Positions 39,813-52,129 of a stretch of DNA of 64,000 bases are shown piece by piece; position 1 is the stretch's first letter; each line of letters starts with the position of its first letter. A model generated the notes under the pieces. That model was given only the letters and a program-made list of their open reading frames with translations, did no database searches and was not told the origin of the DNA. The DNA comes from Halictus rubicundus. Taxonomy: Eukaryota; Arthropoda; Insecta; Hymenoptera; Halictidae. The translations under genes were made by a program, and so were the position numbers. The stretch lies in contig NC_135152.1 in assembly GCF_050948215.1 (NCBI RefSeq), forward strand, positions 4,622,310-4,686,309, read 5' to 3'.

Positions 39813-39946
39813 TGGAGCAATGTATTGTTATTCTTTTTTTTTTTTAATAACCAGACTGGAAAATGCGCAGGTGCAATTTAAAACAGGAAAAACATTACGA
39901 GAATTTCGGAGCATCGAACTGTTCAGAATTATGTTTTAATCATTAA

Positions 39947-40120
39947 CCCCTTGCTCTACAGTTTATTTTATGATTACAGTGATTAGAACTTCTGTGATGC
40001 CTATAATCTACTAGGAAAAATAGAAAATTTATATTTATTGTATAACCACGTGTTCTGTAATGGCTAAATATTGACTACGATAAAATAGAATTTCATTTCA
40101 ATTTAAAGGGAATAATAATG
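39947..40120. mobile_element. TTAA-flanked element, second family
   Basis: TTAA at 39943-39946 is followed by CCCCTTGCTCTACAG. The next roughly 160 bp match 8552-8705 well, for example CAGTGATTAGAACTT and AAAATAGAATTT in both. The element appears nested within a copy of the GACTGCGGAT family whose parts lie on either side. The right end is not clear. Confidence 0.5.
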
Positions 40121-40164
40121 GGTTACAGGAAGAAAGAACTTTTTCGACTTCTATTTTTCGTAAT

Positions 40165-40315
40165 TGATGAAGAAAATTTTTATTTTGCATCGAGACTCGC
40201 ATTATATTAATTGCTCGAGTTGGAAATAATACCGCGGTATCTCCAAATTGTTGGAATATTTTCGCTTTTTTGAGTTACATCTACTTTCTCAATAATGCAT
40301 CAAATCTGCAGTCTA
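40165..40315 (+). repeat. GACTGCGGAT-family right part
   Basis: It ends GCATCAAATCTGCAGTCTA. With 39849-39942 it appears to be one copy split by the TTAA element at 39947. Confidence 0.4.
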
Positions 40316-42159
40316 CGTGTGACTAATTTTTATTAATTTTTGAAACTCCTCGAGATCATCGTCGATTTTCTTTTCCAATCGGATATAGATGGCTAATAAT
40401 TTAACTTAGTTTGTTGCTTTCAATCCTTATGCATCAATTTTTAGACCTGCTTGGTTGTAACGTAGACTCTCTTTTTGGTCATTAGTAAAAATTCCTCTAT
40501 GAATCTAGTCTGTAATTTATTAAAAATCTAACATAACCCCCATAGAGACTCAAAGAAAGAAACTACCCCTACTAAATCACTGTAAAACTAATTGAGCACT
40601 CTACCACATAAATCCTCCACAATAGACTACATATAATTTTCTTTCCAGAAAATCATCCTCAAATAATAAACAAGAAGAACAGAAAGACTTTCAATGATTT
40701 AAATCATCGTGCACTCACCCTTCCAACCGGAATCCTCTATGAATCACACAACTTGCGTTCCAGAATAAAAATGTCAATTAACAATGAGAGTCCGGAAGGT
40801 CCAAAAGCACTCACACACACACGATCGAAAGCGTAGTTTCGCCATTTTCTCAGGTCCAATCCCGCGATCGATGCACGAGGCGTCCAAAAGGGGGTGGCCA
40901 CCCCTCTTGCCCAGCAATCTTCTATCAGACTGCCTTTTATCGTCGCAGACACGTCGGACGTGTAGATACAATGCCGGCCACTGTTTAACGAACGGACGTA
41001 CGTGTTCGTCGACGAACGAGCACGGTAAACTGCGATCGAGCAAACCGTCCGAGCAGCGAGGGCCAAATGAAAACCGGCGGTTACGCGCGCGTTCCCTATG
41101 GGTCCCCGTAGCCCGTTTCTCGGGGTTGCAGCTTTCTCTTCGTATGAAAAAATTTCTAGGGCCGACGATCGTCCGAGATTTCACTGAAAATTCGGCTGTC
41201 GGAACAAAAGCCATGTGAAAGTCGGCCAGGAGGCCCCGTGGAAAAGGTGTCCCTGAGAGAAAATCTTATTGGGAAAGTTTCATATTTTTTTGTGGTCACC
41301 ATGGATTTGTAGTGACTCTGCAAAGACGCTTCGTGGAATGATGGAGATGCGTCTTTGTACTGCACGTAATCGCATAAAAATGAATAAATAATAATAAATT
41401 CTTGCACGCAGATGAATGAGTATATCAGGGGTAGGTTCTTACAAATACATTAAAACACCGTCAATAAAAATTTACAGTTGAACTCACTGTAAAAATGATT
41501 TTAGAAACGTCCTGACACTGTTGTTCCAGTTCGTGACACAGACGCTGCGTCTTCGGCTACTAATAAATAATAAATGACGCTTGTGTCAGAGTACGCGCAG
41601 TTTAGCACTAAGAGCAGAAAATACAATTTTTACGATATTGTTATACGAGTACACATGTTCAGCACGAAGTTCACGGCAACTGTACAAACACGAGCATATT
41701 TTAAGCGATCCAACGAATGTTCACACGTGTTTCGTCAGAGGGGGTGCCATATTTTAGAAACGTTAGCTCGTAGACGCCATCATTATACGTGTCCACTTGA
41801 CGATTTTATATTGTGTGGATAACTATGACGAAACAAAAGACACTAAACCGAAGGATTTAGAGAAGCTGTCAGAATTCAGAAAGAACTTGGCCACTACAAG
41901 TTTTCGTAAATTCGGAGTGTCTTCATGATTTTCCTGCGTGGACAATTTAATGTGAATCCGACAATTGATCAATTTATGATCGGCTTATCATCACCTACAA
42001 CAAATTTTCAACATTAATGTTATTTTTGGCGCGTGTTCATGTCATCTCGTTTAACTGTTGGCTTCAACGAAAACAGTATAATATTCTCGTTCTAACATGA
42101 CTATTATTGTGATTTATTTTCACTGTAACTTAGAGAAATATTGCTGACTGGGGACTATT

Positions 42160-42500
42160 TTCAGCAAAACGAGTACAATTATGTACTGGGAACAGTCTTC
42201 AATAAAAGTAAGTTAAAATGAGTATAGGGAATCATCTTCCATAAAATTAATCGAACCACCTACACTAAAAGTATGTATTGGAAAGAATTGAAAGACATAA
42301 TTCAAAATGAATATTGAGGACACACAAAAGTAAAAATAGGTATACTGTGAACAGTCTCCAATAATAATAAGTCTAGGGAATTGTCTGCCGTAAAAATAAT
42401 TAAAAATAAATGCTAGGGTAATCTACAGTGAAAATGAGTACTGAGAACAGTCTTCAGTAAAAATAATTAAAAGCAAGTATCGGAGGCAGTCTTCACCGAA
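42160..42500 (+). repeat. Degenerate ~55-bp tandem repeat
   Basis: Six or seven imperfect copies of GAGTAnTGRGAACAGTCTTC followed by a TAAAAATAATTAAAA-type tail. Confidence 0.6.
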
Positions 42501-42871
42501 GAATCAAGTGAAAATAAAATAAAAAAGGCCGCTGCGGCAGCGCAGGCACCGTTCGAACGGCATTTTTCAAGGCATTTCCCGTAGCGTGTAGCGTCGACGT
42601 TAACTCGGCGGATACAGGCAAAGCCACTCGGCGGAAAAGGCGGCTCGGAATCAGGATTAGGGCAGGCAGGGGGCAGGAAAAAAGGGCCATGAGTTAGGAT
42701 AGCTCCGCGAGCGAGCGGCTCCCATGTATCCGGAACGGCGGCCATAGTGTTTACGTGCGGTGGTGAAAGCCGAGACTGAATGCCGGTAGGAAAGGCCGCG
42801 ACCGTGCGAGGGGATCATATTATTTTAGTTGAATTATTTATAGAGCGTCGCGGGTGAAAAAGCCGCGCGTG

Positions 42872-42878
<7 letters not shown>

Positions 42879-42920
<42 letters not shown>
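42879..42920 (+). repeat. (CT)21 microsatellite
   Basis: A pure 42-bp CT run at the edge of a GC-rich island. Confidence 0.95.
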
Positions 42921-42927
<7 letters not shown>

Positions 42928-44225
42928 ACTTCGTTCTTTTCTCTCTTTCTTCCTCTCTCACTTTTCCTCTTTTTCACTCGACGTAGAATTTTCCGCGCGA
43001 CCGCGCGCCGGAAAATAAAACGCGGATAGAACGCGGGAATAGAATTCGGGAATAAAATTTCGCTGACTCGGAACAAAAGCTAGAAGAAAATAATCGTGGG
43101 GTTTCCAACGGATCCACGGACGAGAAGACGAGAGTGTGCGATCGCTTTTGTCGGGGTTCGCGTTCGTTGGATAGGAGGATCGAGTTTTCCCGGGTCGATG
43201 ACCGAGTTTAAAGCGGGGGGACGGTATTTTCGCGTATCGCGCCGAGATACCGAGGAATTTATCGATACATTGGAGGCGACGAGGCGCGGGGGTGGGTTCC
43301 CGGGCTTGGCATTTGGCTATCTCGAGGCTGCCGCAGCGTGCCTTCGGATATAGCCGCCTCGCGACCTGATTTTTCGATTCAGATACGCTAGGTCGCCCGG
43401 CGTCGTTATCTGAAACGGTTTCTCCTTCGAAAGTCAAACCTGCGCTCCCAAGAAGTAGGATTTAAATTTTCCGCCATTGTTCGAGACACGGCAAATATTT
43501 TCTGCAATTTTTTAAGACGCGCGAGCCGGCCAAAAATTTCTACAATTCTTTTAGTCACGGAACCCAGAAAATCCTAACAAAATGTATTTCATGTACATAT
43601 ATCACTATACAAATTAATTTATCTGGTTAACATGTTTGCTACCAACAACGTCACCACGCAAAACCAAATTAATTTTGTGCATGTCAATTTTCACAATTAT
43701 AACGCACACAGTGTCTGTTTTCAAATTTCTCAAGTGTACAGATTGTAACTATTGAACGTAGCGTCAGGTGTATGTGACCAATTTCGCATTAACAGAGTGC
43801 TTTGGCAGAAAAGTGTCAATGAATTGGAAAGTTAATGAAATTGTCCTGTGAACTGTACATGTACAGGTTCCGAAAAATGCAAATCCATGATACGGGACTC
43901 AGGACTCTTTCTCTCCGGAAGTCGGCAGGACGATCGGCGAAGGAATCGAATGGCATCCAGGTCCTTAATGTAGCAATTCGGAGTCGAGTCGCGGACACCA
44001 TTTTTCTTTTCGTTAGCGGGATACAAAGGCCGGTTGTGTGTCCGATCGTTTGTATTCTGGCTCTGATCCCTTTGGTTATACGATCCACGTATAAGAGGCG
44101 AGTCGGTGTGTACGTACGATATGGACCTGCAGATGGAACAAAGTATAAGCGTGGGATATTCCATTTGGCCAGGGACGCGAAAGTGGGTGGTTGAGGGGAG
44201 GAAGGCGGGAGCGGAGGGGCCAAAC

Positions 44226-44266
44226 AGAGGGGCCAAAGAGAGAGCGAGAGAGAGAGAGAGAGAGAG
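44226..44266 (+). repeat. GA microsatellite
   Basis: A nearly pure GA run. The 281-codon minus frame 43816-44661 and the plus frame 44297-44839 around it look like compositional artefacts. Confidence 0.9.
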
Positions 44267-45234
44267 CTTAAGAGGGTTTGAAGACCGGGGAGAGAAGTGG
44301 AGGTTCGACGGTACGTGAGTATACGGCGAGCCGGTATTGAGTCAAGGATGGCTAGACCGTTTCGTGTTCCTGGGGTTGCGTCGTCATGGGAACCGTCCTC
44401 ATCAGCCGAAGTCTCCCAAGATCTTCCTTCCCTCTTCGCAAGCCGATCTTCCTTCTTCCCTCTTCCTTTCCCTCTTCCAGAACCCTCTCGAAGATCGCCG
44501 TCCTCTAACTCCGTCGATTTCCTCCTGCTTGTTTTTCCTCTCCTCTTCTTTTTGGTCGATTTCGCTCGTTTCTGCGACGCTATTTTGCATCCTTCGGCCG
44601 GCCGCCACGAGATAAAGTCCTCCTCCGAAGGATTTGGAAAGCCGGCTAGCCGACGAACCAAGGAGACGATAACGCCGCCTGATCACCGAACCCGCGTTGT
44701 CTCGCCCCCGGAGTCTACAATGTTTCGCAGTTTTGTTTTCTCGTGGTGGGGAGCGGACCAGAGCGTTCGACGTTTTGTTGGGATAGCCGGATTGGATCCA
44801 CCCGACTTTCTCCCTTCTTGGGTCGCCCCGAACGATTAAGCTGTCTAGCCTCTTGAATTCTTGGCGGTACTGGGCCTCGACGTAGCTACCGATTGCTGCT
44901 CTGGAGCCTCGGAACCTATTCGAGCTTCCTAAACATATTTTTAGCACTCGTTAAGTTAATTGTTGTTTAGCACGTTTTCAAGTTAATATGCAATTTCGTG
45001 ATTCTTACAATACAATGACGATTTTATTATTTTAATAATAATAGCAATAATAATTCGCGAAGAGGTGCAGTCCGAGACATTAGAAAAATTACAATGATGA
45101 AAGAATCTAATTCCAACTTGTCGAAATTATTCAAGAAAGAATGAAGTGTGCGTCTGGTTCCTATTCATTGCAATTAAGGGCCCGGGAGAGTCACGTGACT
45201 TTCTAATTAATAATTTCCATTCACAGCCTTCAGA

Positions 45235-45285
45235 CACAGACTTAAGATCCGTCTTGGTCTTGATCCGACGGGTCTTAAGTCTGTG
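45235..45285. other. 51-nt near-perfect hairpin
   Basis: A 19-nt left arm (CACAGACTTAAGATCCGTC, 45235-45253), a 13-nt loop and a 19-nt right arm (45267-45285) pair fully except for one position that would be a G-U wobble in RNA. Pairing does not extend beyond the arms, which is short for a typical miRNA precursor. It could be a structured RNA element, a transposon-derived palindrome or a protein-binding palindrome. It lies 16 bp before the ATG at 45301. Confidence 0.7.
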
Positions 45286-45300
45286 ACTAAACTTGATATT

Positions 45301-45747
45301 ATGAATTCTGACGCGAGAAACGTGCTTCAAGTTTTTCGCTTTATTTCGCAGAGAATCAAGACAAAATATAGTTCAATTTGTAGCTGGAGATATTTTCTAG
45401 TGCTCGCTGCTCTCGATTTCATCCAGAAAACTCATCCAATGGCACAAAAATGCTTGGATTCCACGGCATGCACATGGTCAATTTTTGGCCTACTTCTAAC
45501 GCTTATATTACCAAATATCTGCATAATCTCGGCAGCTCCTGACCAGCGCGCACTAGATCGAACCTTCCTCTTTCGAACGAGCCCTTTACCAGCGACAAAA
45601 TATTCTTATATAAGGACGAAAACTAACGTAAAACCATTTTTTGACGGTAATGTAGTCACTCTACCTTATCGCGAATCTACGAAGACCGGGCCCTTAATGA
45701 ACATTATTATTTTGCACGAAGATTCTACTAATACGATTAAATTATAA
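45301..45747 (+). CDS. Unrecognised ORF with possible signal peptide
   Basis: An open frame of 148 codons from the ATG at 45301 lies in fairly AT-rich DNA, where long frames are less expected by chance. A second ATG at 45439 would give a 102-residue protein with a hydrophobic segment (WSIFGLLLTLILPNICII) and an Ala-Ala-Pro that could be a signal cleavage site, followed by a short Arg/Lys-rich mature part. An acceptor-like TTTCATCCAG lies just before that ATG. I recognise no family. It may be a small secreted protein, an exon of one, or chance. The strong hairpin at 45235-45285 precedes it. Confidence 0.25.
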   Translation: MNSDARNVLQVFRFISQRIKTKYSSICSWRYFLVLAALDFIQKTHPMAQKCLDSTACTWSIFGLLLTLILPNICIISAAPDQRALDRTFLFRTSPLPATKYSYIRTKTNVKPFFDGNVVTLPYRESTKTGPLMNIIILHEDSTNTIKL

Positions 45748-47478
45748 ATATAGTCACGGTAACGAATACAAATGCAAGCTTACTAATTTAAAGTAGTTCT
45801 AATTATTGTAGTTGTGAAAGAAATGCAACGGGTTAAATTGAAGAAAAATTGACAATATCGGTTTTGGAGGCTTTTGGGAATTGCCTCCCGATCGATGGGA
45901 TGGAAATTTTGGAAAAATGGAGCACAGGAGGTCAGTTGGCAGTCTCAGAATCCAGGATAACGTTCGAGATCCCCTGACATAGTCGGAGGTCTGGCTCTGT
46001 TCTGGCAGAGCGCACGCCACTGCCATGTTGGTGGCGCCTGGCGGAATGGAGAGCTGCGATTGGTCGCGCGGCCATACCGTCTGCGCGTGGAAACGAGAGG
46101 GCGTCCCGGTGCTGGCGGCGTTCCACGCGGAAGGCGTCTCGACGCCCCGCTAAAAACGGCACGCGTCACGTCACACGGTTACGGGACTCGACGACGACCC
46201 CTTTTCCACCCCCCGAGCATAGCTCGCCGTCGCTTAGACGCTTTAACCCCTAGCTATAGCCTCCTCTCTCTCCTTTTCTCTTTCACCTTCGAAAAGATGA
46301 ATTTTAAAAATATTAATCGACATTGAACATATTAATTACCAATTTTGACTTTCGAGAAATCACCCCCAAGATCTGAGTAAAACAGTCAAAATGTTAGAAA
46401 AATATAAAACGTGTTTGTAATTTGAATAATCGTGCAGTAATTGTTAAAAGACTGTGTAGACATTCAGTTACTGTTTATTAAAAATTCGAGGGTACAACGG
46501 TCTGAGGTTACTGGTTGAAGTATTAATTTTCGGTTTTTGGGGAATGATAAATTGTTTACATCCCCACCTCTTTATTCCGTAGACGCCCCATTTCAATTTT
46601 CCCAACCACGACTGATGAAGACTGTGCACAAGCACGCAAGGGTTGATTTTTATAGATCCTCTCGGAGGATTTCTGAATCCCCGCCACGAAGAAAAGATTA
46701 GGGACGATGAAATGGGTTCAGGATCTTGGATGTCGTGAAAGGGGTTGAAGAGGAGGTCTCCCAGAATAGAATAGACGCGTTTTGCGGATGAATAACGATC
46801 GTATCGCTCGTGTGCACTTGGTTGGACAATCCAGGGTTGTTTTCACACACCGTTGCGCCGGGGGATGCGTGTCTGTCGATCGTAGACACCAGAAATTCGA
46901 CGATGCGTGCACCGGATGGAAGATTAATTCAATTTTCATATTAAATCAGGGTTCGAAAAACTTTTACTTGGCGAATTAAACCTTTCCTATTGCTCTGGTG
47001 TTCGTAAAATATTTCTTTAGAAGTTCGCTGTGGACGTTAAACTCGATTGTTAAAATTGATCAGTGGCTAGGTATTGTTGCAGGTTTCAAATCCCCTATTT
47101 TTATATTCTAAGGAAATAGCCCGATGTGGTCTTTTAAGATTGTGATAATATTAACGATGTCACCAATGAACCCGAAATCATGAAAATGGAGCACAGTATT
47201 TCCATATTAGGTAAAATATTCATAATTAGATGAGAAGTTTGCTGAATCTATTCTCCGACGTTTTCATAGTCCGTCAAACAATTTAATTACAACAGCAGCC
47301 CAGAGGATATTACCGAGTGCTGATTAAATTAGTCTCGAAGGGTCACGGATAAAGAATAGCAGAACTTTCTCCTTTTAATTAAGCCCCCAAAATTCCACAG
47401 GGCTCCATTGCTCAATCCCGTCGTTGGCTTCGAATAAATATTTCTTTTACGAGGAAACTCTTCTCTCGAGTCTCCGCC

Positions 47479-47512
47479 TGTGTGTGTGAGTGTGTGTGTG
47501 TGCCTGTGTGGG
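47479..47512 (+). repeat. TG dinucleotide tract
   Basis: An imperfect TG run. A short CA run also occurs at 16546-16560. Confidence 0.85.
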
Positions 47513-47913
47513 GCCAGTGTTCCTCGGCCGGGGTTTAATTCGTCAGAAGGTTTTCTTTATTTTTTTTTTCGTGGCTCCAGTTTCGTAATCTCCGAAAGGG
47601 GTGTCTCGGCTGCGATGAATGCAACCCTTTCTGTCGAGGTTTAGTGGCGCGGCGTGAATTAAGACTCGAGCTAGCTCCTCGGGGACCGGATTTTTTTAAT
47701 TATCTTGAGCTCGACTCGCTTTTTTCGCGGCGGGACTCCGCCTGATAAAATGGTGCTCTGTCGAAATATATCATCCATTTTTTTCAAACAAAAATATATA
47801 ATATTACGCGTTTCTTTCGCTACAGAATTTATCTCGATTATTCCTGTCACTTCGAATAATATTTATATCATATACAGAATAATTGCAATTGGTATTTATA
47901 AGCGTTGAGAATA

Positions 47914-48055
47914 CAGGGTGGTCCAGACCACCCTGGTGTAAACCATTTTAAAATGAATTAACCTGTGTACTATATTTATCCTTTCAAAATTCCCGTTTAT
48001 GCTTTTAGAAACAAATTAGAATTTTAAATGGTTTAGTGACCCTTGGGCCACCCAG
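47914..48055. mobile_element. 142-bp palindromic TA-flanked MITE
   Basis: Inverted ends read CAGGGTGGTCC (left) and CTGGGTGGCCC (right, read inward). The similarity continues inward through TAAACCATTTTAAAAT on the left and ATTTTAAATGGTTTA on the right, so the element is close to one large hairpin. TA flanks both sides (47912-47913 and 48056-48057). The extreme left also holds a compact palindrome with 10-bp arms (CAGGGTGGTC, two bases, then GACCACCCTG). It has no coding capacity. A Tc1/mariner-type target is inferred from TA. Confidence 0.75.
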
Positions 48056-48694
48056 TAATTGCAAGTGCTGTGAATTATATTCGTAACTAAATACTCTGTT
48101 TTTTAGTAAAATTGTATTTGTCGACTTTTATTATTTTTATACAATGCAGTCGATTTATATATCTGTAATCTCTTTCAGGATAATTTAGAAGTGGGTTTAT
48201 ATTATTGAGATGTGTGCAAGACGCGGTATTCGTTAATTGAAGGAAAAGATTTAGGGGGTGACGGCAAAGTTTGTGCAAGTTCTCAGACGGCAAATAATGG
48301 CGGAGGTCTGCTCTCAATCGGTTAGAAACCCGCGAGACTGTGTATAGTGGCCGGTGTTTACTGAAAAATCCGTCTACTTCACATAAACCACCCCCACGGG
48401 ATAACGAGGCGATAAATATCGACCCATTACAGTGGCACAGGGTGTTATCGAAAACGCGCGTTAAAGTCACTCCGAGGGTAATAAATTTCCCCGTAATCCA
48501 CGGGTCAAGGTGAAGTGTCCTATATTTCCAGTCGGTCGCCTGATCATTTTTTAACTGACCTTCCGCGATCCTAGCATTCCGAGCCCCGTCCCTAAACTTT
48601 CCAACCCCTACAAACCCTCCAACGAACCTAATAGAAAATACAGAACAACACTGACTTTGAATCTTTTTCATTACCTTTGCTTAAATTCTTCTTC

Positions 48695-49020
48695 AACGTT
48701 CCCAAAAACCAAACAAAAAAATATTCAAACCCGCCCTTCCGTCCCTTTCGTGTCTCCAGAAACATTGAATGGAACAATATTAGGCAATGTGCATTGCTTT
48801 TTTTATCAATTATTATCCATCATCCTCTAAAAACCAAACAAAAATACGAAAGGTCATCTTTTCACCCTTTTCTTACAATTAGTTCCAGAGACATTGAGAA
48901 AACCCAGAAAAGCTAATTCAAGCATTGTGAAGCACTTTCCACCCCTGTTTCATTTCTTTTTCGCCGAAGCCAAGCAGAAACACAAAAAATCACCTTCCCA
49001 CCCCTTTCCCGGTTCTCATA
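48695..49020 (+). repeat. Degenerate ~130-bp tandem repeat, three copies
   Basis: Blocks beginning AAACCAAACAAAAA (48708, 48832) or AAGCAGAAACACAAAAAA (48972) are followed by a CCACCC- or CCCTTTC-rich stretch and, in two copies, CCAGARACATTGA. Confidence 0.5.
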
Positions 49021-49391
49021 CCGCAAAATTCGCATAAATCCTGGACCAGTGCACCATCCGCAGCGAAAATCAACTACTAATACAATTCAATTAAACATCG
49101 AAATGCACGGTCACGGTGAAAAATGACGAATTGGAGGGCTTCCGCGAGAAATCATGGGGGTGACGGGCCAACCCCTTGGTATCAGAAGTACAGCAGGGCT
49201 GCGAGAGCTTTCTCGTGTCCGGCTGTTGCGCCCTCAAATCTCTTCTGTACACACCGACACGCTGGCCAACGTGTTTTCTAACCCCCGAACCACCCCCGTA
49301 GCTTTTACTTTGGCTGCTCGGGGTAATATTGGCCGTGGCACGTCCTGCCCACATTTCGCCAGAGCTTTTGCTACCCTCTCTCCTCTTTCCA

Positions 49392-49431
49392 AGGGAAAGA
49401 GAAAGAGAGAGAGAGAGGGAGAGAGAGAGAG
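49392..49431 (+). repeat. GA tract
   Basis: An imperfect GA run inside a GC-rich island (49150-49740). Confidence 0.85.
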
Positions 49432-49669
49432 GAGCTCTCTCTTTTGGTCCCTTTCCACGAAAGAAACTTGTCGACCCCTTTGTGCAACACGGATGGGCTG
49501 GATTTGTGTACCGACGACGACCGACGGGGGTAAAACGGATTTCGGGTGGAGCGATCGCTACACTACTCTCCTCTGTTAACGACTGCGTGTTTCCGTCGAC
49601 GTTTATCGTCTGCGAACTGCGAGATTGCTATCGAAATCATTTTCCTTTCTTCAGGGCTTCTCGGGGAAC

Positions 49670-50262
49670 CGGGAGGGGGTGAGTTTCGATGGCAGGGTGG
49701 TTTTGTGTGTTGCTTGAGAACGGCGAGCCGGAGGAATTAGGTTATTGATAAGTGTGCGGTGTGTTTCGATGGTTGGAAGTATCGAGTTGCTTGCAATTTG
49801 CTGATGGAGTTCATGGTTGCGTTCTTACGGGGGTGAGTTTGCATATGGAGGAGGAATTTTAAATTATTTGATATTGAATATGTGTGGGAATTTTAAAAAT
49901 AGTGTCACAAATAAAATATAAATATAGGAGTGGGTTTCGACGTCGAAATAAACAAATAATTAGATTATTTGTAATCGAAGTTATGCATACGTGTTGGTCC
50001 TGATTTGATTAAATTACTATGTAAAACGTTAGGGTCATAAAGATACCAATCAAAAATTGTAGTTATTACGTTGTTAATGCTTGCCTAAATATAGGGGTGG
50101 ATTTTGACATTGAAAAGAAATTATAAATATAAATATTTCTTGCGATTTTGTTCAACTACCTCATGAGAGATTCTAGTCATGAATATTTAGATTAACTGCA
50201 GTTGTAGCGCCGTCAATGCATGAGTAATATATAGGGGTGGGTTTAAACATCAAAATTAGTTG
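49670..50262 (+). repeat. Degenerate tandem array with GGGGTGGGTTT box
   Basis: GGGGTGAGTTT or ATAGGGGTGGGTTT boxes occur at about 49676, 49829, 49924, 50091 and 50231, the last three followed by RACATCGAAAT-like sequence. Spacing is 95-170 bp. Confidence 0.5.
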
Positions 50263-51304
50263 AGATGATTATTAACACCACAGAGAGCAAATGTAGCAGC
50301 TAGGAAATTCGATTACCCATTTTTTATTTACCCGGATCCGCAAAATTGTGTAACGTGATGAAAATTGGATTTGGAGGTTCTAGATTGCGCGCGAAGATCC
50401 TTCGTTGCTTTCAGATGAAATCATTCGTGGCGCCGACATTTCCGAAACACATCGTTCTTGCCAGACCGTTACGAATCTCTCTCGTGCTCTTGCTCTCTCT
50501 GTTCCTCTCTCGTGTACTAGATTGACACGTCTCTCCCTTCGAGCGGCGTTCACCGCTGCGCCGTAAACTCAACCCCGGAGATTTGACTCGGCAGACACCA
50601 CCAGAGAGTATTTCCACATTTTTCACCTTCAGCATCGGTTTTGATATTTACCCTGCGCTACGCGCGGCAAATCGGGATTCACAGACACGCCCACGATTCG
50701 ATTCTTCGTGGTCGGAGGAAGGGGGGTTTTCTGGCGGAAAATGGTTTTGGGGTGCGGCCCTGGCGAGATTTTCACGATAAAAATGGATCAAATCTGTGAC
50801 TAGCGCCAACGCATTTTTGTAAAAATTATTTATCCAGCTGTACGCACAGAGAGGCTAGTAGATACTACCAATGATTTTTCAAATAAATATTGGGCTCCGT
50901 GTACGTGAAGATTGAAGTATTTATAACAAATAGTATTTGATGAATTTTACTACTTGGGTCTAGCAGATTATGCATTAGCAGTCGATACTATTTGCTTTTA
51001 TTTGTGCTTACCAAGGTATGTTCTCTTGAACTTTATTTCATTTTTATTCGGTTGCTGTAGATTTAGGATAATGCGATAAGGAAAAAATATGGAGGCTCAT
51101 GAGATGAAAGCTCGTTTTCTAAAGTACCATGGCAAAGAACATGAGTCCCGAGTCCATTAACCGGTGAACATGATACGGGACTTTATACCTGCCGCGATAT
51201 CAAGCACAAAAGCTTACATAAAATCAGGGTGACACGGCGATGCGTTATGGTACACCATATCGGCAATCGGTCCGTTTAATCCGCCATCGCTTTTTCTGCT
51301 TCAG

Positions 51305-51397
51305 GCTGATGTTTTTCTTCGTGGACCAGTAAATAAAAGGCCTCAAAGTGTACGGCGCCGTGGAGAAGACGTTCCGCCCCTTCGAGCTGTGCAGCAG
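51305..51397 (+). other. Putative internal exon (93 bp)
   Basis: A strong polypyrimidine acceptor, CGCTTTTTCTGCTTCAG, precedes the segment and CAG|GTAATT follows it. The exon is GC-richer than its surroundings. One frame is open across all 31 codons; the other two stop. If translated it reads ADVFLRGPVNKRPQSVRRRG at the start. I do not recognise the peptide. Together with 52130-52173 it may be a 5' exon of an upstream-promoter Abd-B transcript, or part of a noncoding RNA. Confidence 0.4.
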
Positions 51398-52129
51398 GTA
51401 ATTAATCTATTATTAATCGCCCCACGACAATCATTCAACCACAATCAAAAAAAAAATTCGTCACTAAAAATATCATACAATTATACTCCTTTGTACAAAC
51501 TATATTATATGAAAACATAAGAATTATTACATGTTAATGTTTGGATGGCAGGGCCTAGGTCCATACTGACTCAGCATTTCACAAGTTTCATCAAGTATTT
51601 ATCATTAAGTTTCAATCGTGGTCCCACATTCAGCCTCCAAAAAGATTTTGGAAATTCTAAAAATTTTCCAACAATATTATTTTGTGCGAATGACCTTATC
51701 TTATCAGAACTATTATATGTTAATACTTAGATGGGGAGGCCTGGGTCCATTTCGACCCAGCATTTTAGAGGCATCATCTGGCTACACAGCTCCTGGTGAT
51801 TATATTCAATTGAAGGCTGTTTAATCGGATGCAATAAGAAAATCAATGAATCTAGATAAAATACCATTAAAAATATGTTCAAAAAATTTGACGAACAACT
51901 AATTAAATGGAGGTAATCATTAACATCAATACAATCACCAAAAGCGTCCATTTACTGACAATAAGTATTAAAAAAGAAAAATTATGTCTTACAATTGTAA
52001 TCTCAAATAGTCTTCCCTTAAACACAGAAATTAATTTTAGAAAAGTTTCAGTAAAATCGACAGCAACAATTTTTTAAAAATATTCTACACTTGTGTATGG
52101 GCTGCTAACATTATTCGTTAATGTTCCAG

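Larger units (their letters stand above)
38974..45234. other. Intergenic, no gene seen
   Basis: Nested MITE remnants at 39764-40315, a GC-rich island at 40780-41220, a tandem array at 42160-42500 and a long GC-rich island at 42520-44900. The long frames in the last island (up to 281 codons, both strands) overlap CT/GA tracts and show no domains. Confidence 0.55.
45748..51304. other. Intergenic, no gene seen
   Basis: Contains GC-rich islands at about 45930-46260 and 49150-49740, the MITE at 47914, and two degenerate arrays. A 194-codon minus frame at 48087-48671 has an ATG start but no recognisable domain. Confidence 0.55.

Noticed and set aside
43816..44839. Long overlapping frames on both strands (180-281 codons)
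   Set aside because: GC-rich, GA-tract-containing island; several phases are open at once and no family is recognisable.
21923..46036. GTGGCGCTG / GGTGGCGCC motifs resembling insect CTCF sites (21923, 17112, 46027)
   Set aside because: Only short core matches, scattered and too few to argue for insulator elements from sequence alone.
48087..48671. 194-codon minus-strand frame with ATG start
   Set aside because: No domain, no clear splice context, and a frame of this length is not improbable somewhere in 64 kb; kept only as a note.
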